From contig DAOWKH010000009.1 of assembly GCA_030639955.1 (NCBI GenBank), forward strand, positions 1 to 13,355: a stretch of DNA of 13,355 nucleotides. Direction: 5' to 3'. The position numbers were made by a program, and so were the translations under genes. Below, one piece after another: positions 5,409 to 11,495 of this stretch. Numbering within the stretch: position 1 is the first letter of the stretch; every line of letters starts with the position of its first letter. This DNA is from Candidatus Omnitrophota bacterium (GTDB taxonomy: Bacteria; Omnitrophota; 4484-213). Below the pieces are notes generated by a model. That model worked only from the letters and a program-made list of their open reading frames with translations. It did not search any database and was not told the DNA's origin.

Positions 5409-5795
5409 ATGAGAAATTTATGTAAAAAGAAGGGGTTCACTTTATTAGAACTAATTTGCGCTGTAGCTATTTTGATTACTGCTTTAGTGGGATTATTAAG
5501 TTCATATGCTGGATGTTTTAATCTTGTCCAATCCAGCACGAACACTTCCATTGCTGTTAATGAAGCCCAGCGGATAATGGAGGAGATGCGCAGACGTAAT
5601 CTAACTGATATAGTCAATGAAAAATGGCAGGATTGGGTAGAAGATGAAGGTTGTAATTGTCTAAATAAGGAAAAAATAATTGTAGGTTATCTAGACAAGA
5701 CAGCAGACCCCCTGCAAATTTCAGTCAAGGTTAGCTGGAAAGAGAAAAAAAGAACGCGGAATGTAGAGTTGGTGACTCTTTTGACGGAGAGATGA
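5409..5795 (+). CDS. PilV/GspI-like minor pseudopilin
   Basis: MRNLCKKKG/FTLLELICAVAILITALVGLL gives a basic leader, a cleavage site after G9, mature-position E5 (E14) and one hydrophobic helix. After it come a helical stretch (NEAQRIMEEMRRRNLTDI) and a C-terminal strand pattern, LQISVKVSWKEKKRTRNVELVTLLTER. That pattern, a V-x-V-x-W strand followed by an arginine turn and an E-L-V-T-L strand, is characteristic of PilV/GspI-type proteins. These minor subunits help prime the fibre tip. With 128 residues the length fits. No Shine-Dalgarno sequence precedes the ATG; the upstream 66 nt consist of a hairpin and the GATTACA repeat. Cysteines at 5 and 17 and a C-x-C (CNC) in the globular part are notable. 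Confidence 0.82.
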   Translation: MRNLCKKKGFTLLELICAVAILITALVGLLSSYAGCFNLVQSSTNTSIAVNEAQRIMEEMRRRNLTDIVNEKWQDWVEDEGCNCLNKEKIIVGYLDKTADPLQISVKVSWKEKKRTRNVELVTLLTER

Positions 5796-5809
5796 GCAGA
5801 CGCGAGTTT

Positions 5810-5867
5810 ACCCTGTTAAATCCGCCAAAGGCGGAATTTCACCTTTGGTGAAATTATTTAACAGGGT
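5810..5867 (+). repeat. 58-nt cloverleaf palindromic element, copy 4
   Basis: ACCCTGTTAAAT (5810-5821), CCGCC-AAA-GGCGG (5822-5834), AATTTCACC-TTT-GGTGAAATT (5835-5855) and ATTTAACAGGGT (5856-5867) follow each other without gaps. The outer stem can extend to 16 bp through GTTT (5806-5809) and GAAC (5868-5871). It sits between the PilV-like and PilW-like genes. Short direct repeats, CGCGAGTT (5801-5808) and CACGAGTT (5871-5878), flank it. Confidence 0.9.
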
Positions 5868-5870
5868 GAA

Positions 5871-5918
5871 CACGAGTTATGAATCAAAGAAATACGAATT
5901 GTCACGAATTCACGAATT
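5871..5918 (+). repeat. ACGAATT-type short repeat over a gene start
   Basis: ACGAATT occurs at 5894-5900, 5904-5910 and 5912-5918, and the related CACGAGTT lies at 5871-5878. The ATG of the PilW-like gene (5879) and most of its leader codons lie inside this low-complexity stretch. Confidence 0.6.
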
Positions 5919-6364
5919 GTAAATCTGCGGGATTTACTTTAGTAGAGATAATTTTTGTTGTTTTTTTCTCTACAATTATTGCGGGGCTGATGTGGTCAAT
6001 TTTGTCAGCAGGAAGAGACGCCTGGCATACAGCCGATACAAAGATTGAGATTCAGGATAATCTGAGATTAGGAATGAATAGAATGGTGAAAGAATTGCAG
6101 GGAGCAAGTTCTATTGACGCAATCAGCGACAATTTTTTGGAATTTACTGCGAGTGGAAATACTGTAGAATACTCAATAGTAAATAATCGATTAATACGAA
6201 CCGTAGCTGGAAGCCCTAAGATTTTAGCTAATAATATTAACTCTGTCCAATTTACTCTTTTCGGTGAAGATGCGCTGGAGATAAATTTAAGCGGGGGAAA
6301 AACCACAGTATTGAGAAGAGAACTGAATTTTAATCTCACCTCGCGGGTGGTATTGAGGAATTGA
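5879..6364 (+). CDS. PilW/GspJ-like minor pseudopilin
   Basis: Cleavage is expected after G18, in KSAG/FTLVEIIFVVFFSTIIAGLMW, with E5 of the mature protein at residue 23. The continuation ILSAGRDAWHTADTKIEIQDNLRLGMNRMVKEL matches the long second helix of PilW/GspJ proteins (W ... D ... N-L-R ... M ... E-L). After this come a β-rich globular part and a final strand, LRRELNFNLTSRVVLRN. GspJ/PilW is one of the tip-complex subunits. The 18-residue leader is long, has two cysteines and only two basic residues, and is encoded largely by an ACGAATT repeat, so the native start has probably been replaced. No good ribosome-binding site is visible; AGGGTG at the end of cloverleaf copy 4 is 10 nt from the ATG. 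The stop abuts the next ATG. Confidence 0.82.
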   Translation: MNQRNTNCHEFTNCKSAGFTLVEIIFVVFFSTIIAGLMWSILSAGRDAWHTADTKIEIQDNLRLGMNRMVKELQGASSIDAISDNFLEFTASGNTVEYSIVNNRLIRTVAGSPKILANNINSVQFTLFGEDALEINLSGGKTTVLRRELNFNLTSRVVLRN

Positions 6365-7564
6365 ATGAAAAACAATAAAGGATTTTTGTTGGTTACGGCT
6401 TATTTAGTCATTATTGTTTTGCTGATTTTAGGCAGCGCTTTTCTCCTGCGCAGTGTTAATGAAAATAACCTTGTCCGGCGACAGACAATGCGCAAACAGG
6501 CGTTTTATCTTGCTGAGGCAGGATTGCAGCGTGCTCACAAAGGTCTCAGAGAGAATTGGAGTGGCTACACAACCGAACTTCCCCGTAACAGTGTCTTTAG
6601 TCAGAGCTTCGAAAATATCGGAAGCTTTACTGTGGATATAGAAAATGATCCCCTTCCAAATACTATAAAAGTGACTTCTAAAGGAACTGTGGGAACTGTG
6701 GAAAGGACATTGGAGGAGATAATAAAGGGGACGACCGGCGGTGGTTTGCCTTTTGACTTTGCTGCCTTAGCTGCCGGTAACCTTTTCTTGGAAGGAAACG
6801 CAAGTATTGAGAATCAAGATGTATATGTGAACGGGAATCTGGAGGTTCACTCTCCTAACGGGATTAACGGAGGGGATGTATATGCTAAGGAAAATGTGAT
6901 CTTAGGAACTGGGAGCGAGGTGAGCGGCATAACCGGCAATGTAAATGCTAACGGAAATATCACTGTTAATTCGGGTTCTACCATTACAGGTAACGCAACA
7001 GCAGCAGGAAATATTACTGAGGATGGAACGATTACCGGGGACAAAATCTCCGGTGCTCCTGACCCGGTGGATGAAACAGCCCTCGCGGCTAAGGTAGAGA
7101 GCTATAGGTTGTCCCAAGAAGACTGGGATAACTATAAGGCTCAGGCCCAGGCGGCAGGTACTTATCACGGAGGAGCCTTTTCCCCCAACGGAGAGTACAG
7201 CGGGCTGCATTATGTGGACGGGGCCCTTACTATTGCCGATGGGGCCAGTATTTCTGGCGAGGCCACGTTTGTGATAGCTGGAAGCGTTCAGTTTAACGGA
7301 GGAAATATAGACCTCGACCCGGCCCCAGGAAATGATTATAGTCTGATTATTGAAAAAAACGTTGAACTTCCCACTGGGACTTCGGGCACTGTGGGAGGGG
7401 TTATCTATTGTGAAGGAAATTTTAATATCGGTAGCTTCCTTACCCTCGAAGGTGCAGTAATCTGTTTTGGAAATCTTCATGCTTCGGGAAATTTCAGTAT
7501 TGAATTTCCTGTGGCGGGGACTACCCTGAAAGTTCTTTCTTGGAGGGAGTTGTATGAGAAATAA
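6365..7564 (+). CDS. PilX/GspK-like pilus protein with repetitive C-terminal half
   Basis: MKNNKG/FLLVTAYLVIIVLLILGSAFLL is a prepilin-type N-terminus with cleavage after G6. Mature position 5 is threonine (T11), not glutamate, as is usual for GspK/PilX tip subunits. The segment RRQTMRKQAFYLAEAGLQRA is the typical PilX_N helix. From about residue 130 the protein changes to short repeated strand patterns rich in Gly, Asn and Val (such as VYVNGNLEV, ITVNSGSTITGN, ATAAGNITEDG), resembling the stacked strands of bactofilin-like or β-helix domains. A linker with LSQEDWDNY separates two such blocks (about 137-225 and 280-385). Length is 399 residues. It directly follows the PilW-like gene and overlaps pilM by 11 nt. 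Its position suggests a tip or surface-exposed component. Confidence 0.78.
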   Translation: MKNNKGFLLVTAYLVIIVLLILGSAFLLRSVNENNLVRRQTMRKQAFYLAEAGLQRAHKGLRENWSGYTTELPRNSVFSQSFENIGSFTVDIENDPLPNTIKVTSKGTVGTVERTLEEIIKGTTGGGLPFDFAALAAGNLFLEGNASIENQDVYVNGNLEVHSPNGINGGDVYAKENVILGTGSEVSGITGNVNANGNITVNSGSTITGNATAAGNITEDGTITGDKISGAPDPVDETALAAKVESYRLSQEDWDNYKAQAQAAGTYHGGAFSPNGEYSGLHYVDGALTIADGASISGEATFVIAGSVQFNGGNIDLDPAPGNDYSLIIEKNVELPTGTSGTVGGVIYCEGNFNIGSFLTLEGAVICFGNLHASGNFSIEFPVAGTTLKVLSWRELYEK

Positions 7565-8474
7565 AATCTTCCCTCAATCAAGGTCAACCGTTGGTTTAGA
7601 CATCGGGAGCTCAGAGGTAAGGATGCTTGAGCTGGAGAAGAAAGAAGGAGAGTTTTATGTGCTTAACTGGGGAATAAGCAAGATTGAAGGAGATGTTTCC
7701 AAGGCAATTCGGGAGGCGATTTACCCTGTTAAATCCCCGCCAGGGCGGGGTGCTCGCCTGAAAGGCGAGCAATTTAACAGGGTGAACATCTCTCTCTCCG
7801 GACCAAATGTAATTGTCCGCTATATTGACCTGCCCAAGATGACCAAGGAAGAATTGAGTAAATCTCTACAATTTGAAGCCGAGAAATATCTTCCGTTTAA
7901 GGCAGAGGAGATATTTTTCGATTGGCAGGTTCTCGAGCAGAGCACAGAAAAGATGAAGATTCTTTTATGCGCAGCTAAAAAGGACTTTGCAGAGAAGAAG
8001 ATTAAAATTGCAGAGGAAGCAGGATTGAAAGTTCAACTTATTGATATCGATACGCTATGCTTGGTAAATTCGTTTTGTTTCAATAATCCTTCCGAGAGCA
8101 AAACCCTTTGCCTTTTAAACATAGGAACAGAGATAACTAATTTGAGCATTGTCAGGGAGGGGATGTCTTATCTTGCCCGCGATATTGAATCAACCACTCC
8201 CGTCTTGGAAAGATTGCTTAATGAAATTGGACGCTGTTTTGATTTTTATGAAAGCCAATATGGAGAAGAAGTAAAGAAGATTTATTTAAGCGGCGGAGCC
8301 GCTGATCTTGATTCAAAAAAATTTCTCAAGCAGAAATTAAACATTGAAGTAGATTTTTGGAATCCTTTAAAATCTATACAGCCTGTCTTGGAAAGAACAA
8401 AGGGTTTTGAGGAGCTGGAGAAAAGAAAAAGCGAATTTACCATTGCCGTCGGATTGGCAATAAGAGAATGCTAA
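7554..8474 (+). CDS. pilM: Type IV pilus assembly protein PilM, with repeat-encoded insertion
   Basis: PilM is an actin-like cytoplasmic protein that binds the N-terminus of PilN and connects to the inner-membrane platform. The phosphate-1 motif TVGLDIGSSEVRMLEL (12-27), the family segment VNISLSGPNVIVRYIDLPKM (77-96), the FEAEKYLPF stretch (107-115) and the adenosine-loop YLSGGAADL (244-252) are clear. The phosphate-2 region reads LLNIGTEITNLSIV, with asparagine where aspartate is usual. Residues 57-77 are encoded by cloverleaf copy 5 (7723-7783) and form a proline-, glycine- and arginine-rich stretch foreign to the family, placed before the VNISLSG strand where PilM proteins have a loop. 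GGAGGG (7542-7547) gives a good ribosome-binding site. The gene overlaps the previous gene by 11 nt and pilN by 7. Confidence 0.93.
   Translation: MRNKIFPQSRSTVGLDIGSSEVRMLELEKKEGEFYVLNWGISKIEGDVSKAIREAIYPVKSPPGRGARLKGEQFNRVNISLSGPNVIVRYIDLPKMTKEELSKSLQFEAEKYLPFKAEEIFFDWQVLEQSTEKMKILLCAAKKDFAEKKIKIAEEAGLKVQLIDIDTLCLVNSFCFNNPSESKTLCLLNIGTEITNLSIVREGMSYLARDIESTTPVLERLLNEIGRCFDFYESQYGEEVKKIYLSGGAADLDSKKFLKQKLNIEVDFWNPLKSIQPVLERTKGFEELEKRKSEFTIAVGLAIREC
7723..7783 (+). repeat. 61-nt cloverleaf palindromic element, copy 5, inside pilM
   Basis: ACCCTGTTAAAT (7723-7734), CCCCGC-CAGG-GCGGGG (7735-7750), TGCTCGCC-TGAAA-GGCGAGCA (7751-7771) and ATTTAACAGGGT (7772-7783) follow without gaps. It is 3 nt longer than the other copies and keeps the pilM frame open. 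The encoded residues begin Y-P-V-K-S and end Q-F-N-R-V. Its hairpins are the most GC-rich of the five. Confidence 0.92.
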
Positions 8475-9007
8475 AAATAAACCTTTTACCTTTACAGATG
8501 CGCAGAAGAAAGGAGATGTTCCCTCCGAACTTTCTTTTTCAGCTCGGAGGAATTTTTCTAATTCTGTTAATAGCTATAAGTTTAATCATTGCTGGAATTA
8601 GATGGCAGAGAGGAATATCTTGCCGAAGAATAAATCGAAAGTGGGCAGGATTTTTTCAGTTAGAAAATAAAAATAGGCAATTAGAGGTAAAAAAGAGAAA
8701 TTTAGAAAAATACTTAAAAAGAAAAATTCTCTGGAATGAGAAATTTGATTTAATTAATCGGCTCCTTCCTTCCGGGGTTTGGCTTACTGAGCTTTATTGG
8801 GGGAAGGAGAAGGGAGAAGAGAAGGTTTTTATTATCGAGGGGCAGTCCCTGCCTCTAAGAGGAGGGGCAGTTGATAACATAATCAAATTTATGGATAATC
8901 TAAAGAATAGCAAAAGCTTTTTTGCTGATTTTAAAAAAATAGAGCTAATTACCCGGAAAGAAAGTGAAGGAACAATGGGGTTTAAGTTGGTGATAAAAAA
9001 ACAATGA
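8468..9007 (+). CDS. pilN: Type IV pilus assembly protein PilN
   Basis: The N-terminus MLKINLLPLQMRRRK carries the I-N-L-L-P motif (4-8) that docks into the PilM groove. One transmembrane helix follows (about 23-45), then a coiled-coil segment rich in Glu/Lys (60-90), and a periplasmic αβ domain starting near LPSGVWLTELYW. PilN pairs with PilO in the inner membrane and aligns the assembly machine with the secretin. At 179 residues the length is normal. The ATG overlaps the pilM stop by 7 nt and the stop overlaps the next ATG (ATGA), so translation is probably coupled. The synteny pilM-pilN-pilO-pilQ makes the call firm despite low sequence conservation. Confidence 0.9.
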   Translation: MLKINLLPLQMRRRKEMFPPNFLFQLGGIFLILLIAISLIIAGIRWQRGISCRRINRKWAGFFQLENKNRQLEVKKRNLEKYLKRKILWNEKFDLINRLLPSGVWLTELYWGKEKGEEKVFIIEGQSLPLRGGAVDNIIKFMDNLKNSKSFFADFKKIELITRKESEGTMGFKLVIKKQ

Positions 9008-9870
9008 AACAAATAAGGGATTTAACGGTTATAAAGGATTTTTTTGTACAGAATAAAATTCTGGTAGGGTTCTCTTCCGGCGCTTTAGTCATCCTTTTTT
9101 GCTGGTTATTTTTATTTCTCTTTCCTCAATTAAGCGCAATAGGAAAAGCCCAGACAGAGTTAAGGACATTAAAACAAAAGGCGAAAGAGATAAACTCGAG
9201 AGAAATAGATTCTGATATTTTGATAAAGAAAAGTGCTGTTTTAGAGAGCCGGATAGACCTTTATAAAAATAGTGTATTGAATAAAGAAGAGACCACCTCT
9301 TTATTGGGATATTTATCTCAATCAGCGCAGAAAAGTAATGTTAGAATTATGGGAATTGAACCAGTGCAAGGAGAAAAAAAGGAAGGAGATTATCTGCCTC
9401 TGTTTATAAAAATAAATTTAGAAGGAAAATTTTATCAATTAGTTAATTTTGTCTCTTATTTGGCGGGTTGCAACAAATTCATTGATATAGAGAAATTTGA
9501 GATTGTTTCTTCGGATGGGGAGAAGCAGGAAGCAAGATTTGTTTTGAAGTCGTTTATTACTACTCAGAAAATTGTGCCTCGGGGGATTTTCTGCTTGAAA
9601 GATATTCCTTCTATATCTGAAAGCAATCCTTTTTCTGTTAAGACAGCAAAAGTATCCCCTTTTTTTCAAGATGTTCGCTCTCTCTCTGATATTCATCTCC
9701 AAGGAATAGTCTACGAACAAGAGAATCCCTTAGCAGTGATAAATAGCTATATTGTAAAGGAGGGCGAGCGGTTAGGAGAGTTTATGCTGGAGGCGATAAA
9801 GGAACAGGAAATTTTATTAAGGAAAGGGGAAGAGAATTTTGTAATAAAGTTACAAGGAGGCGAGAGATGA
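9004..9870 (+). CDS. pilO: PilO with a fused PilP-like C-terminal domain
   Basis: Residues 1-190 have PilO architecture: a short cytoplasmic tail, one transmembrane helix (about 19-41), a coiled coil (45-90) and a periplasmic αβ domain that includes LLGYLSQSAQKSNVRIMGIEP and FYQLVNFVSYLAG. After a linker (190-220), residues 221-285 match the β-domain of the PilP lipoprotein: LSDIHLQGIVYEQENPLAVIN, then VKEGERLG, then a final strand IKLQ. In PilP this domain binds the N0 domain of PilQ. No separate pilP exists between here and pilQ, so the fusion would join the inner-membrane PilN/PilO complex directly to the secretin without a lipid anchor. The protein has 288 residues against roughly 200 for PilO alone. 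It overlaps pilN by 4 nt and pilQ by 4 nt. Confidence 0.85.
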   Translation: MKQIRDLTVIKDFFVQNKILVGFSSGALVILFCWLFLFLFPQLSAIGKAQTELRTLKQKAKEINSREIDSDILIKKSAVLESRIDLYKNSVLNKEETTSLLGYLSQSAQKSNVRIMGIEPVQGEKKEGDYLPLFIKINLEGKFYQLVNFVSYLAGCNKFIDIEKFEIVSSDGEKQEARFVLKSFITTQKIVPRGIFCLKDIPSISESNPFSVKTAKVSPFFQDVRSLSDIHLQGIVYEQENPLAVINSYIVKEGERLGEFMLEAIKEQEILLRKGEENFVIKLQGGER

Positions 9871-11330
9871 AAACCAAACCTAAAATTTATATTATTGCTA
9901 CCGCTGTAATTCTGTTTGTTCTTCCGGTACTCATCTTAAGGGCCCAGAAAACAGAGCAAGCCCAACGATTAGAGCGAGAAAAGATAGTTGAAACCAAGCC
10001 CGGAAGGATAACTATGGATTTTAAAGAAGCCGATATTAAAGATGTGCTCAGAATTATTTCCTATAAGAGCGGGATGAACATTGTTTCCGGAGAAGATGTC
10101 AAGGGAGCGGTTACTATCCACTTAGTCGATGTTCCCTGGCAGAATGCGCTTGATGTGATTTTGCGAACCTATGGTTTTGGTTATGAAAAAGAAGGAAATA
10201 TTATTCGCGTTCGCGATTTAAGCAAATTGGGTAAGGAAGGTCTACAGACCAAGGTATTTTCTTTGAGTTATGCCAGGGCGAAAGAGGCATCCAAATCTTT
10301 GGAAAAGATGCTTTCGGAGAGAGGCAAGATAGAATTTGACACCAGGACAAATCTGTTGATTGTTACCGATATTCCGGCAAATCTGAGCAAGCTCAAGGAA
10401 GTAATCAAAATCTTAGACAAAATCACACCTCAGGCTATGATTGAAGCAAAGATTATTGAGATAACCTTGGGAGATTCAGAGAAGTTGGGTATTGACTGGA
10501 CAATGAAAATAGCGGCAGGTGGTTCTAAAAGGCCAACTACATTTCCCTTTACCTCAGAGGTTAAGGGAACGGGTACAAAGATGTTTCCTAAGGTAAAGGT
10601 TCCGAGTCAACTTGAAGTAGTAGACACTTCTGAATATAGTGAGACAGGCCAATTGATTACCGAATCTAAAGAAGAGAAAATGTGGCATAAGTTAATGCCT
10701 GGTTTTCCATCAGTTGCCTCTGATAAGTTTCTTTTTGGCACACTGGACTTTTCTCAATTTCGAGCTGTCTTAGAAATATTAAATTCAAGAGCAGATACCA
10801 ATATTATTTCTAATCTGCGTATTACTACTTTAAATAATCAAGAGGCAAAAATATTTGTGGGACAAGTTGTTCCTATTCCTAAATATACATATAGTAAAGA
10901 ATCAGGTACGCAGGTTATTTCGGGTTATAAAGATCAGGAAATAGGGATAAAACTTGTCGTAACGCCGAACATAAACGATCAGAACTATATTACTCTAAGT
11001 ATAAATCCCAGTATAGAGCAAATTATTGGTTCAACAGGGCCGAATGGAGAGAGGCCAATATATTCTACGCGTAGTGCAGAAACAAAGGTTATGATAAAGG
11101 ATGGCCAAACCCTTGTTATCGGAGGGCTTATCTCTGAAAAAAAGATTAAGTATAGAAAGAAGGTTCCCATTTTGGGAGATATACCACTATTAGGTCTTTT
11201 ATTCAGCAAGAAAGAGGATACGCTAAGTAAAACAGACCTGCTTATTTTTATTACTCCTCATATTGTTAGAGATACTGAAACTGCCAATATGCAATATCTT
11301 TCAAAGAGTAAGATAGAAATGAAGAAGTAA
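9867..11330 (+). CDS. pilQ: Type IV pilus secretin PilQ
   Basis: This is the outer-membrane pore subunit. An N-terminal signal or anchor helix (about 6-26, ending LRAQ) precedes a secretin-and-TonB short N-terminal domain (47-116: ITMDFKEADIKDVLRIIS ... VTIHLVDVPWQNALDVIL). An N1 domain follows (126-185), and then the secretin core from about 190, with MIEAKIIEITLGDSEKLGIDW, the family signature VPILGDIPLLGLLF, and LLIFITPHIV at the end. With 487 residues and no AMIN domain it is a compact PilQ. AAGGAGG (9854-9860) lies 6 nt before the ATG. It is the last gene of the pilus operon; no T-run terminator follows, only a C/A-rich then G/T-rich repeat region. Confidence 0.95.
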   Translation: MKTKPKIYIIATAVILFVLPVLILRAQKTEQAQRLEREKIVETKPGRITMDFKEADIKDVLRIISYKSGMNIVSGEDVKGAVTIHLVDVPWQNALDVILRTYGFGYEKEGNIIRVRDLSKLGKEGLQTKVFSLSYARAKEASKSLEKMLSERGKIEFDTRTNLLIVTDIPANLSKLKEVIKILDKITPQAMIEAKIIEITLGDSEKLGIDWTMKIAAGGSKRPTTFPFTSEVKGTGTKMFPKVKVPSQLEVVDTSEYSETGQLITESKEEKMWHKLMPGFPSVASDKFLFGTLDFSQFRAVLEILNSRADTNIISNLRITTLNNQEAKIFVGQVVPIPKYTYSKESGTQVISGYKDQEIGIKLVVTPNINDQNYITLSINPSIEQIIGSTGPNGERPIYSTRSAETKVMIKDGQTLVIGGLISEKKIKYRKKVPILGDIPLLGLLFSKKEDTLSKTDLLIFITPHIVRDTETANMQYLSKSKIEMKK

Positions 11331-11337
11331 AGATAAA

Positions 11338-11462
11338 ACCCCAAGCCCCAATGACCAATGCCCAACCAAGCCCCAAATCCCAAACCCCAAGGTTATTATT
11401 TTTTGTTTGGGATTTAAAGAATTGGGATTTGATTGGGATTTGGAAATTGGGATTTGGGATTT
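11338..11462. repeat. low-complexity inverted repeat between pilQ and the RNase gene
   Basis: The left half is C/A-rich (CCCCAA and CCAA units). The right half holds TTGGGATTT five times (11407, 11422, 11433, 11447 and 11454). AAATCCCAAAC (11375-11385) pairs perfectly with GTTTGGGATTT (11405-11415) around a 19-nt T-rich loop, and weaker pairing continues outward. It could act as a large transcript-end structure, but it lacks a terminal T-run. Confidence 0.75.
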
Positions 11463-11495
11463 CCGACGAACGAGCGTAGCGAGGAGGAGGGCGTG
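11461..11495 (+). promoter_or_regulatory. repeat-derived translation start module of the RNase gene
   Basis: TTCCGACGA (11461-11469) opens a module that ends in GAGGAGGAGG (11481-11490) and a GTG start (11493-11495). The same order, TTCCGACGA ... GGAGGAGG-CGTG, precedes rplU at 13115-13182. The module therefore supplies the ribosome-binding site and probably the start codon. Confidence 0.65.

Noticed and set aside
385..7783. CRISPR array
   Set aside because: The repeats are thousands of bases apart, lie in both orientations and are not separated by regular spacers.
11433..11492. Upstream ATG extension of the RNase E/G gene
   Set aside because: The 20 extra codons come from the TTGGGATTT repeat and the TTCCGACGA module, and GTG 11493 has a strong ribosome-binding site.
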